DNA from: Candidatus Rariloculus versatilis
Lineage (GTDB): Bacteria; Pseudomonadota; Gammaproteobacteria; Steroidobacterales; Rariloculaceae
Length of the DNA: 39,920 nt
Direction: 5' to 3'
Assembly: GCA_028278665.1 (NCBI GenBank)
Contig: JAQAJI010000005.1
Coordinates: 1-39,920, forward strand
The stretch's first letter is position 1; every line of letters begins with the position of its first letter. The notes beneath the pieces were generated by a model, which did no database searches, was not told where the DNA came from, and worked only from the letters and a program-made list of their open reading frames with translations. Positions 7,891 through 15,559 of this stretch are shown here, piece after piece. The translations under genes were made by a program, and so were the position numbers.

Positions 7891-8852
7891 AGGCCGGCCG
7901 GGACGGTTGCATGTGGGCATTTGCGCTCCTGGTCGCCTTCATCTCCATGGAAGCCGTCGCGCAGGACGTACGGTCATGGCTTGAGCGCATGACCGGTGCG
8001 ATGGAGGCACTCAACTACGAAGGGACTTTCGTCCACCTTCACAGCGGTAACGCCGAGACACTGGATATCACTCACCGCAACGACAATGGGCTCGTCAGCG
8101 AGCGCATCGTGTCGAACGATGGCGTCGGCCGCGAAATCATCCGGCATGCCGACCAGATCCGCTGCATCCTGCCCGACCGCGGCGTAATCCTCGTCGACGA
8201 AGCACGCGATGCGAGTCCGCTGGTCGCGGCACTGCCGAGCTATTCGGAGACTCTCGAGCCGCACTACGAATTCGCGTTCGATGCGACGGACAGGGTCGCC
8301 GAGCGGCCGACCCAGGTTATACGAATCAGTCCCCGTGACGAGTTCCGCTACGGCTACCGGCTCTGGCTCGACGAGGAAACGGCGATGCCGCTGAAGTCGC
8401 AGCTCATGGACGAGAACGGGGAGATCATCGAACAGATACTGTTCACGCGCTTTGAAATCTTCGATTCGATACCCGCCGAGCGAATCGAATCGCAAATCGA
8501 CACCAGCGGGTTCAGGCTGTTGGCGACGCAACGCTCGATCTCGGTGCCCGACGACGGCGTGCTGTGGCAGGCGTCCATGCTGCCGGGCGGTTTTGCGCTC
8601 TCGGTCGCCAAGCACGGGCCGCTTGCGGGTTCCGAACACCCGGTCGAGCATCATGTCTACTCCGACGGGCTCGCGGCGGTGTCGGTGTTCATCGAAGATC
8701 CGCAGGCGGTCGACGATGTCGCCGAAGGCTTCACGAGGCTCGGCAGCACCAACGCCTTCTCGACAACCGTGAGCGGGCGCAAGGTCACGGCGATCGGTGA
8801 AGTGCCCTACAAGACGCTGCACCAGATCGCGATTTCCCTGAATGCCGAATAG
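7887..8852 (+). CDS. rseB: Sigma-E regulator RseB (MucB)
   Basis: A 321-residue periplasmic protein with an N-terminal signal peptide (about residues 1-25, ending EAVAQ). It matches the MucB/RseB family: WLERMTGAMEALNYEGTFVH near the mature start, LDITHRNDNGLVSERIV, then the C-terminal domain with LPGGFALSV and HHVYSDGLAAVSVFIE. RseB binds the periplasmic part of RseA and shields it from the site-1 protease DegS/AlgW, sensing lipoproteins and lipopolysaccharide. Its start overlaps the rseA stop by 4 bp, so translation is coupled. Confidence 0.94.
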   Translation: MKAGRDGCMWAFALLVAFISMEAVAQDVRSWLERMTGAMEALNYEGTFVHLHSGNAETLDITHRNDNGLVSERIVSNDGVGREIIRHADQIRCILPDRGVILVDEARDASPLVAALPSYSETLEPHYEFAFDATDRVAERPTQVIRISPRDEFRYGYRLWLDEETAMPLKSQLMDENGEIIEQILFTRFEIFDSIPAERIESQIDTSGFRLLATQRSISVPDDGVLWQASMLPGGFALSVAKHGPLAGSEHPVEHHVYSDGLAAVSVFIEDPQAVDDVAEGFTRLGSTNAFSTTVSGRKVTAIGEVPYKTLHQIAISLNAE

Positions 8853-8867
8853 GCGGTAACCATCACC

Positions 8868-9296
8868 ATGACCGACTGCATGACGGTGCGAGCCGTTGTT
8901 CGCAACACCGATGCCGACGGTCGCGTGCAGGTCGAGCTTGACGAGTCGCAGGCCTGCCCCGGCTGTGCGGGCACATGCATGTGGCGCTGGTTTCCCGATA
9001 CGACGCGCGGCGCGCGCGCGGCACTCGCGTCCAACGTTTCGGTGAGCGCCGGAACCTCGGTACTCGTCTCGCTGCCGCGCCATTGCGTGCTGTCAAGCGC
9101 CGTGACACTGCACGGTTTGCCCTGGGCGGGCCTGCTCGCAGGGGCGCTGGCGGGCGCGGGCATGACCGGGACCGACCTCGGCTGCTTCGCGGGCGCCGTC
9201 AGCGGTGTCGCACTTGCCGCGTTGCTGACGCCGGGGTTGCGGCGCCGCATCGAGCGGGCCACGCTGCGCCATGTGACCCTGAAACAGGTCGAGTGA
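8868..9296 (+). CDS. rseC: SoxR-reducing system / sigma-E regulator RseC (MucC)
   Basis: A 142-residue integral membrane protein of the RseC/MucC family. The N-terminal soluble part has a cysteine cluster (Cys30, Cys33 and Cys37 in CPGCAGTC), typical of the family. Two transmembrane segments lie at about 80-100 and 103-120, with a basic C-terminus. RseC is linked in E. coli to the SoxR-reducing complex and mildly to sigma-E control; its biochemical role is not well defined. It follows rseB by 15 bp and overlaps the next gene by 4 bp. The periplasmic protease gene (mucD/degP) that often comes next is absent here. Confidence 0.9.
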   Translation: MTDCMTVRAVVRNTDADGRVQVELDESQACPGCAGTCMWRWFPDTTRGARAALASNVSVSAGTSVLVSLPRHCVLSSAVTLHGLPWAGLLAGALAGAGMTGTDLGCFAGAVSGVALAALLTPGLRRRIERATLRHVTLKQVE

Positions 9297-9538
9297 TCAC
9301 GCTGACACTCTACACGCGGCCGGACTGTCATCTATGCGATGTCATGGCCGGACAGCTCGAGCCGCTCGTGCGCGGGCGAGCCGAAGTGCGAGTCGTTGAC
9401 ATCAGCGCGGATCGCGGGCTCAAGCGCCGCTATGGTCTGAGGATTCCCGTGTTGAGCGGTGCTGACGAAGAACTTTGCCAGTACCATCTCGACCGCGAGC
9501 GCGTCGAGCGCTATCTCGCTACGGCGTCCGGGCGCTGA
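9293..9538 (+). CDS. Glutaredoxin-like protein (DUF836)
   Basis: An 81-residue thioredoxin-fold protein. The N-terminal beta strand leads into YTRPDCHLCDVM, where CHLC (about residues 11-14) is the CxxC active-site motif of DUF836/glutaredoxin-like proteins. RIPVLSG supplies the cis-Pro loop (residue about 49). The GTG start at 9293 overlaps the rseC TGA (GTGA). It may use glutathione or a reductase as partner, but the substrate is unknown. Its place behind rseC suggests a redox role near the membrane or the SoxR-reducing complex; that is inference only. Confidence 0.85.
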   Translation: MITLTLYTRPDCHLCDVMAGQLEPLVRGRAEVRVVDISADRGLKRRYGLRIPVLSGADEELCQYHLDRERVERYLATASGR

Positions 9539-9614
9539 AAGGCTCCTTGGAACTGCGGTTTCCGATGCCTGAGACGGGTCCGTCACGTGTCTCGGATCGT
9601 GTTGCGGGTGAGCC

Positions 9615-9620
9615 TATAAT
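9615..9620 (+). promoter_or_regulatory. Probable -10 element (TATAAT) of the lepB promoter
   Basis: A perfect TATAAT in the 128-bp gap between the glutaredoxin-like gene and lepB, 46 bp before the lepB start. No good -35 hexamer sits at the standard spacing (TCGGAT at 17 bp). It suggests a separate promoter for the lepB-rnc-era-recO-acpS run. Confidence 0.45.
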
Positions 9621-9666
9621 GACGAATACTCGGGCACCTTCCCCGGCCGGCTAGAGGAAACGAACA

Positions 9667-10446
9667 TTGGATTTCGCGCTGCTGCTCGTCATCGCCACGT
9701 TCGCCACGGGGCTGATCTGGCTGTTCGACGCTCTGGTGTTCAAACGTTCCCGGCGCATTGCCGCGAGCCGCGGGAACACGGTCGCCGAGTCTGTCGTCGT
9801 CGAGTATTCCCGGTCGTTCTTTCCCATATTGCTGATCGTGTTGGTGCTGCGATCCTTCCTGTTCGAGCCGTTTCGCATTCCCTCCGGCTCGATGATGCCG
9901 ACGCTTCTCGACGGCGATTTCATTTTCGTGAACAAGTTCGCTTACGGGCTGCGTCTGCCCGTCGTCAACAGCAAGATCGTCGAAATCGGAGAACCGCAAC
10001 GCGGCGATGTGGTCGTCTTCAGACTGCCCTCGGACCCATCCATCAACTACATTAAACGAGTGGTCGGTCTTCCGGGAGACACCATCGTCTACGAGGCGAG
10101 CAGCAAGCGACTGACGATCAACGGCGAGCCCGTCCCCGTCGAGATGCTTGGCAGGGTCGACGATGAACCCGGCGTGGACCGGGCGCGCGAGCTTCTTGGC
10201 GCGCGCGAGCACGAGATTTACCACACTCGAGGGGTGATCAGTCGCGGCGGCACATACCGTGTGCCCGACGGGCACTACTTCGTCATGGGCGACAATCGCG
10301 ACAACAGCCAGGACAGCCGGTTTCGCGGAGTGGAGTTCATCCCCGAGAACAATCTCGTCGGCCGGGCCATGCGCGTGTGGATGAGCTGGCAGGGCTTCGC
10401 TGAAGGCGGTCCGCGGTGGGGCCGCATCGGCACAAGCATCGAGTGA
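9667..10446 (+). CDS. lepB: Signal peptidase I
   Basis: A 259-residue inner-membrane protease that removes signal peptides from exported proteins. Two N-terminal transmembrane helices (about 3-22 and 50-66) precede the catalytic domain. The nucleophile is Ser75 in PSGSMMPTL and the general base is Lys130 in INYIKRVVGLPGD. The closing block GDNRDNSQDSRF is present. The start is TTG at 9667 with a strong AGAGGAAA ribosome site 5-12 bp upstream. The usual upstream neighbour lepA is missing. Confidence 0.96.
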   Translation: MDFALLLVIATFATGLIWLFDALVFKRSRRIAASRGNTVAESVVVEYSRSFFPILLIVLVLRSFLFEPFRIPSGSMMPTLLDGDFIFVNKFAYGLRLPVVNSKIVEIGEPQRGDVVVFRLPSDPSINYIKRVVGLPGDTIVYEASSKRLTINGEPVPVEMLGRVDDEPGVDRARELLGAREHEIYHTRGVISRGGTYRVPDGHYFVMGDNRDNSQDSRFRGVEFIPENNLVGRAMRVWMSWQGFAEGGPRWGRIGTSIE

Positions 10447-10492
10447 GCGGGAGGCGGCGAAGCCGCGGGGCCGGCATCGCCTCGCGCTGCCA

Positions 10493-11194
10493 GTGAACCG
10501 CGAGTCCGAAGCGGCCGACCGGGAACAGTGGGCCAGGACCCGGCTCGACTATCGCTTCAACGACTTGTCCCTGCTCGAACAGGCGCTGACACACAGCAGC
10601 GCGTCCAGGACCAACAATGAACGGCTGGAGTTTCTTGGCGATGCCGTGTTGGGTATAAGCATCGCGAGGCTTCTCTTTGAATCGCGGCCCGATGACACCG
10701 AGGGCGAGTTGACCCGCGCCAGGGCGGCGCTCGTGAACGGGACGACAATGGCCGAGATCGGCCGCGAGCTTGCGATCGATACACAGATCATCCTCGGCAA
10801 GAGCGAACTGCGGGCGGGTGGCGCGCAGCGCGAGTCCGCGCTCGCCGACGCGCTCGAAGCCCTGATTGGCGCCGTGTTCGTGGACGGCGGTCATGCCGCG
10901 GCCGACCGGCTCGTTCAATGGCTGTTCGCGGCAAGGCTCGCTGCGCTGCCGCGAACCCCCGAGCTCAAGGACGCCAAATCCAGGCTGCAGGAGTGGTTGC
11001 AGGGGCGCGGACTGGGCCTGCCGAGCTACGCGGTGGATTCCGAGTTCGGCAGCGATCACGCGAAGATCTTCGTCGTGAGCTGCACCGTCGGCGAACTCGC
11101 AGCGCCGACGCGCGGAGCGGGCTCGAGCCGGCGGCGCGCGGAGCAGGAAGCGGCCGCCACGATGCTCCGGGAACTGACGGATGAGCACGAGTAA
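10493..11194 (+). CDS. rnc: Ribonuclease III
   Basis: A 233-residue double-strand-specific endoribonuclease that processes rRNA and mRNA. The signature NERLEFLGDAVL supplies Glu46 and Asp50; ADALEALIGAVFVDGG supplies Asp119 and Glu122, so all four metal-binding acidic residues are present. The C-terminal double-stranded-RNA-binding domain covers about 155-226 (DAKSRLQEWLQGRGL ... AEQEAAATML). The GTG start at 10493 has poor upstream ribosome-site sequence. It overlaps era by 14 bp, the common rnc-era arrangement. Confidence 0.96.
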   Translation: MNRESEAADREQWARTRLDYRFNDLSLLEQALTHSSASRTNNERLEFLGDAVLGISIARLLFESRPDDTEGELTRARAALVNGTTMAEIGRELAIDTQIILGKSELRAGGAQRESALADALEALIGAVFVDGGHAAADRLVQWLFAARLAALPRTPELKDAKSRLQEWLQGRGLGLPSYAVDSEFGSDHAKIFVVSCTVGELAAPTRGAGSSRRRAEQEAAATMLRELTDEHE

Positions 11195-12083
11195 GGACCC
11201 GCGTTCTGGCTACGTAGCCATCGTCGGCCGGCCGAACGTGGGCAAGTCCACGCTGCTCAACGCGGTGATCGGCCAGAAGATCAGCATCGTCAGCGCAAAG
11301 CCGCATACCACGCGCCACAAGATTCTCGGCGTGTTGAACGCCGGGGCGGATCAGGCCGTGTTCGTGGATACTCCGGGCCATGCCGGCCGAGCGAAGCGTG
11401 CGTTGCACAGGGTCATGGCTCGAGCGATCCATCACGCGATCGACGACTGCGATCTGGTGCTGATACTGATCGAAGCCCGGGGCGCAACGGCGCAGGACCG
11501 CAAGCTCTTTGAATTGCTCAACGAACGCAATGCACGGGCCATCGTGGTGGTCAACAAGATCGACAGGCTGCGCGCGAGGAGCGGCCTGCTGCCAGTGCTC
11601 ACGGAACTCGAGCGCTATCCCTTCGTCGCGTACGTTCCCGTGAGCGCGAAGACCGGCGAGAACCTCGGGCGACTGACCGCGGCGATTCTCGAGCACCTTC
11701 CGCATGGGCCGCCCCTGTTTCCGAAGGACATGGCCACTGACCGCACCGCCGAGTTTCGTGCGGCGGAGACGATACGAGAGAAGCTTCTCGAGCAGCTCCA
11801 TCAGGAAATCCCCTATGGGCTCACGGTCGAAGTCGAGCATCTGAGCAGGATCGAGGACGAGCGCTGGCTCATGCACGCGCTGATCTGGCTCGAGCGCGAC
11901 AGTCACAAGCCCATCGTCATCGGCAAGGACGGGCGGGTTCTCAAGAGCGTCGGACGCGAGGCGCGAATCGAGTTGTGCCGCCTGCTCGGCGCCCGAGTGC
12001 ACCTTGAACTATGGGTGAAGGTGCGTGAGCATTGGTCCGATAATGAGCGTGAACTGCGTCGACTCGGCTTCGATTCGCCATGA
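11181..12083 (+). CDS. era: GTPase Era
   Basis: A 300-residue GTPase that binds the 3' end of 16S rRNA and assists 30S assembly. G1 is GRPNVGKS (16-23), G3 DTPG (63-66), G4 NKID (125-128) and G5 SAK. The C-terminal KH domain has the GKDGRVLKSVGREAR loop, with LFPKDMATDR at the junction. The switch I region reads KPHTTR where KPQTTR is more usual. The ATG lies inside the rnc end, and the TGA overlaps the recO ATG (ATGA). Confidence 0.97.
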   Translation: MSTSKDPRSGYVAIVGRPNVGKSTLLNAVIGQKISIVSAKPHTTRHKILGVLNAGADQAVFVDTPGHAGRAKRALHRVMARAIHHAIDDCDLVLILIEARGATAQDRKLFELLNERNARAIVVVNKIDRLRARSGLLPVLTELERYPFVAYVPVSAKTGENLGRLTAAILEHLPHGPPLFPKDMATDRTAEFRAAETIREKLLEQLHQEIPYGLTVEVEHLSRIEDERWLMHALIWLERDSHKPIVIGKDGRVLKSVGREARIELCRLLGARVHLELWVKVREHWSDNERELRRLGFDSP

Positions 12084-12811
12084 CTGAGCGCGAACGGGTC
12101 CTGCTCGAGCGCGGCTTCGTACTGCATCACCGTTCCTACCGCAACTCGAGCCAGATCGTGGAATGCCTGACCGCGGGTCGCGGCCGGGTCGGGCTCGTGG
12201 CGCAAGGTTCCAGGCGTACCGCCAATGGACAGCGCGCCCATCTTCAGCCGTTTGTACCGCTCAGCCTGTCGTGGACCCGGCGCGGCGAGCTCGGCCGACT
12301 GACCGGTGTCGAGCCCGAAGCCGCGGACTTCGCGCTGCGCGGTCAAGCGCTGCTTGCCGGGTACTACGTCAACGAACTCATCCTGCGCCTGTCGGTGCGC
12401 GGCGATCCGAACAGCGACGTCTTCGAATGCTACGAGCACTGTCTCGCGGCGCTCGCGCAAGGTTCGCCGCTCGCGCGGACGGTTCGGCTTTTCGAGCTCG
12501 GTCTGCTGCGCGGGCTCGGTTACGGTCTTGAACTCGGCCGCGATGCGAGCACGGGCGAGCCTCTGCAACCGGAATGCCGCTACGTGTTCGAGCTTGAACA
12601 CGGTCCCAGACGTGCGGACGCTGCGAGCGACGGTACGGCCTTCTGGGGACGGGAGCTCATTTCACTGCACAGCCGCTCGCTCGATGACCGCGACAGCCTG
12701 CGTGCGGCGAAACGCTTGCTCGGCCGCGTACTTGACTCGTATCTCGGCCAGCGCCGGCTCAAGACCCGCGGGGTGCTCGAGGACATCGTCGAGTTGGGGC
12801 TCGACCATTGA
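12080..12811 (+). CDS. recO: DNA repair protein RecO
   Basis: A 243-residue RecO, which with RecR (and RecF) loads RecA onto SSB-coated single-stranded DNA and anneals strands. The N-terminal OB fold carries GFVLHHRSYRNSSQIVECLT and GRVGLVAQGSRR; the helical C-terminal half has GYYVNELILRL, FELGLLRGLGYG and SRRLL-like KRLLGRVLDSYLGQR. It is linked by 4-bp overlaps to era before it and acpS after it (TTGA). pdxJ, usually found between recO and acpS in gammaproteobacteria, is absent. Confidence 0.93.
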   Translation: MTERERVLLERGFVLHHRSYRNSSQIVECLTAGRGRVGLVAQGSRRTANGQRAHLQPFVPLSLSWTRRGELGRLTGVEPEAADFALRGQALLAGYYVNELILRLSVRGDPNSDVFECYEHCLAALAQGSPLARTVRLFELGLLRGLGYGLELGRDASTGEPLQPECRYVFELEHGPRRADAASDGTAFWGRELISLHSRSLDDRDSLRAAKRLLGRVLDSYLGQRRLKTRGVLEDIVELGLDH

Positions 12812-13215
12812 TTTTCGGGATCGGCACCGATGTGCTGCGTCTGTCGCGCGTCGAACGGGTCTGGGAGCGATTCGGGGACCACTTCGCGCGCCGCCTGCTG
12901 CTCGACGAGGAGCAGGACCTGTTCCTCGGGAGCAAGCACCCGGCGCGTTTTCTCGCGATGCGTTTCGCGGCCAAGGAAGCGATCGTGAAGGCCATGGGCA
13001 CCGGATTTCGCAACGGCATCTGGATTCGGGATGTCGGCACGGTGCCGAACGCATTCGGCCAGCCGCAGGTCGTCTATTCGCCGCGCGGCATTGCGATGTG
13101 CGAGCGCCTGGGTATCGGCAGCGGTTTTCTCTCACTGACCGATGAAGCCGGGCTCGTGGTCGCCGTCGCCGTGTTGATGCGGAAGGACCAGGAGCCTGCG
13201 CCGATGCGCAGCTAA
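12808..13215 (+). CDS. acpS: Holo-[acyl-carrier-protein] synthase
   Basis: A 135-residue 4'-phosphopantetheinyl transferase that activates acyl carrier protein for fatty-acid synthesis. The Mg-binding beginning GIGTDVLRLSRVERV (Asp8) and the second signature RFAAKEAIVKAMGTG (Glu in KEA) are complete. The LSLTDEAGLVVAVAV end is typical. The start is a TTG overlapping the recO stop. The last codons (13187-13203) are a 17-base sequence identical to the end of pcm at 39839-39855 and overlapping the palindromic-element consensus, so the QEPAP near the C-terminus may be repeat-derived. Confidence 0.94.
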   Translation: MIFGIGTDVLRLSRVERVWERFGDHFARRLLLDEEQDLFLGSKHPARFLAMRFAAKEAIVKAMGTGFRNGIWIRDVGTVPNAFGQPQVVYSPRGIAMCERLGIGSGFLSLTDEAGLVVAVAVLMRKDQEPAPMRS

Positions 13216-13249
13216 ATTGCAGGACACGACAGCAAGGAACGCAAAGGGC

Positions 13250-14068
13250 ATGAACACTCTGGTTTTTGATATCGAGACCGTGCCGGACATCGAACTTGGC
13301 CGGCGGCTCTACGATGTGGCCGATCTCGACGAGGCGTCGGTCGGCAAGATCATGTATTTCAAGCAGAAGCAGGCGCGCCAGACCGATTTCCTGCCGTTGC
13401 CGCAGCACCGGGTCGTGGCGATCTCGGCGGTCCTGCGGCGCGGCGACGATCTGCACGTTTTCAGTGTCGGGGATGCATCGTCCCCGGAGAAGGAACTCGT
13501 GCAGAGATTCTTCGACGGCATCGATCGATACTGTCCGGAACTGGTGTCGTGGAACGGCACGGGCTTCGACCTGCCGGTGCTGCACTACCGGTCATTGCGG
13601 CACGGCGTGAACGCGGCACGCTACTGGGAGATCGGCGATTCCGACCGGGAGTTTCGCTACAACAATTATCTTGGCAGGTTCCACTGGCGCCACCTCGACC
13701 TCATGGACGTTCTTTCCGGGTATCAATTCGGCGGGCGCTCGTCGCTCGAGCAGGTCGCGCAGCTACTCGGCCTGCCGGGCAAGCTCGGCATGAGCGGCGA
13801 CAAGGTCTGGGACTGCTACCTGCAGGGCAGGCTCGAGGACATCCGCAACTACTGCGAGACGGACGCGCTCAATACGTATCTCATCTACCTGCGCTTCCAA
13901 CTCGTTCGAGGCCTGCTCGACGAGTCCGCCCACGAGGCCGAGCTTGCAAGGCTCAGGACGAAGCTCGAACAATCGCAGCAACCGCATCTCAAGGAATTTG
14001 TCGCGGCATGGCAGCAGCATCGCGAGACATCCGGACAAGCGCGTGTCGGCGAGCCGGGCGCCGCATGA
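13250..14068 (+). CDS. Predicted 3'-5' exonuclease of the PolB-exonuclease type
   Basis: A 272-residue DnaQ-like exonuclease related to the proofreading domain of DNA polymerase B (PF10108-type). Exo I is FDIETVPD (Asp7, Glu9), Exo II is SWNGTGFDLPVL (Asn102 to Asp107) and Exo III is NYCETDALNTYLIY (Tyr201, Asp205), so the catalytic DEDDy set is complete. No polymerase domain is present. I preferred the ATG at 13250 over a TTG at 13217 because it begins directly before the conserved first strand and has AAAGGG just upstream. The cellular role in this family is not established. It sits between acpS and rlmD on the same strand. Confidence 0.88.
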   Translation: MNTLVFDIETVPDIELGRRLYDVADLDEASVGKIMYFKQKQARQTDFLPLPQHRVVAISAVLRRGDDLHVFSVGDASSPEKELVQRFFDGIDRYCPELVSWNGTGFDLPVLHYRSLRHGVNAARYWEIGDSDREFRYNNYLGRFHWRHLDLMDVLSGYQFGGRSSLEQVAQLLGLPGKLGMSGDKVWDCYLQGRLEDIRNYCETDALNTYLIYLRFQLVRGLLDESAHEAELARLRTKLEQSQQPHLKEFVAAWQQHRETSGQARVGEPGAA

Positions 14069-14137
14069 GACGGCCACTCACGGAACAGCCGACGAGGGCG
14101 GTCCCGGTAATTCACACGACTTTCGGCGCCCGGGGAC

Positions 14138-15451
14138 ATGACCGCACGCCGTGACGATCCCGTAGAGGCCGGGATTCGCGACCTCACTCACGATGGCCGG
14201 GGCGTCGCGGAACTCGACGGCCAGCCCGTCTTTGTCGCGGGCGCCCTGCCGAACGAGCGCGTCATGCTCAGACCGAAGGGCCGTCGGCGGCGCGTCACCG
14301 AAGCGGAACTTCACAGCGTGCTCGAGCCGTCTCCGGATCGCGTCGAGCCGCGCTGCCGCTACTTCGGACGCTGCGGCGGCTGCTCGCTGCAACACCTGCA
14401 CTACGAGGCGCAGCTTCGTTTCAAACAACGCAGCGCTGAGGAGGCATTGCGCAGAGTCGGCGGTGTCGAGCCCGAGCAGTGGCTCGATCCCGTGCCCAGT
14501 CGGCATTGGAACTACCGCCGCCGCGCCCGTCTCAGTGCCAGGTACGTGCACGGCAAGGCGCGTACCCTCGTCGGCTTCAGGGAACGCGCCACGACCTACG
14601 TGACGGACATGGCGAGCTGTCCGGTGCTTGCGCCGCCGCTCGATTCGGCGCTGGGCGAACTTTCCGAAATCGTCACCTCGAGCAGCGTGAAGGCCCGGCT
14701 GCCCCAGGTGGAGCTGGCGGTCGGGGATGAGAACCGGGCGATCGTGCTGCGCGTGCTCGACGCGCCGACGGCCGCGGACAGTGCAGGCTTTCGATCGTTC
14801 GGCGAACGCCACGGGCTCGATGTGTACCTTCAGAGTGCCGGTCCCGGTACGGCCACGCCCCTTGGCGAGGCAGGCACACTGAGTTACGCATTGCCGGACT
14901 TCGATGTCGAGCTCGAGTTCGCTCCGACGGATTTCGTGCAGATCAACGCCGGGATCAACGCGCAAATGGTTGCCGAGCTTGTCGCCGCTGCCGCGCCCGA
15001 ACCCGGTGACCGCGTGCTCGATCTGTATTGCGGGCTCGGCAACTTCAGTTTGCCCCTGGCAAGGCACGCCGGCTCCGTACTGGGCGTGGAAGGCGATGCG
15101 GGACTCGTCGCGCGCGCCGCACGCAATGCCGAGCGCAATGGCATCGGCAACGCGAACTTCCTCGCGGCCGACCTTGCGCAACGCGGCTGGAGCTTCCTTA
15201 AGGAGTCGTGGGATCTCGTGATTCTCGATCCGCCGCGCACGGGCGCCGAGGCTGTGGTTGCCGAGCTGGCAGCCGCCTCGCCACGGCGTATTGTCTACGT
15301 TTCCTGCCATCCCGCGACGCTCGCCCGGGATGCGCGCGCAATCCTCGAGGACTCGCGTTATCGCTTGCGTACTGCAAGGGTTTTCGACATGTTTGCGCAC
15401 ACTCACCATGTGGAGGTCATGACGTGTTTCGAGCTGAGCGCCCGGAGCTGA
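14138..15451 (+). CDS. rlmD: 23S rRNA (uracil(1939)-C(5))-methyltransferase RlmD
   Basis: A 437-residue SAM-dependent methyltransferase (RumA). The N-terminal TRAM domain (about 10-65) is followed by the Fe-S cluster cysteines Cys73, Cys79 and Cys82 (CRYFGRCGGC), with Cys160 as the fourth. The SAM-binding motif is DLYCGLGNFSLPLA, then LDPPRTGA. The catalytic Cys is Cys390 in YVSCHPATLARD. The length is close to E. coli RlmD (433). An Fe-S enzyme of this type may depend on YgfZ-like maintenance factors, but that is inference. Confidence in the RlmD assignment rather than another RumA-like enzyme is good. Confidence 0.93.
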   Translation: MTARRDDPVEAGIRDLTHDGRGVAELDGQPVFVAGALPNERVMLRPKGRRRRVTEAELHSVLEPSPDRVEPRCRYFGRCGGCSLQHLHYEAQLRFKQRSAEEALRRVGGVEPEQWLDPVPSRHWNYRRRARLSARYVHGKARTLVGFRERATTYVTDMASCPVLAPPLDSALGELSEIVTSSSVKARLPQVELAVGDENRAIVLRVLDAPTAADSAGFRSFGERHGLDVYLQSAGPGTATPLGEAGTLSYALPDFDVELEFAPTDFVQINAGINAQMVAELVAAAAPEPGDRVLDLYCGLGNFSLPLARHAGSVLGVEGDAGLVARAARNAERNGIGNANFLAADLAQRGWSFLKESWDLVILDPPRTGAEAVVAELAAASPRRIVYVSCHPATLARDARAILEDSRYRLRTARVFDMFAHTHHVEVMTCFELSARS

Positions 15452-15559
15452 TCGCCGGGTATCGCGCGACGGGGGCCTCGCGCCTGCCGCGCGCAGCACG
15501 GTTCGATCGTCGAGGATCGGGTCGGCGAGCCGCCGTCCGCTGAGGGCGGAAGTGCAGCG

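Noticed and set aside
10451-10467. A small stem (GCGGC-GAA-GCCGC) between lepB and rnc as an RNase III self-cleavage site
   Set aside because: The stem is only 5 bp, far shorter than known RNase III targets; such stems are common by chance in GC-rich DNA.
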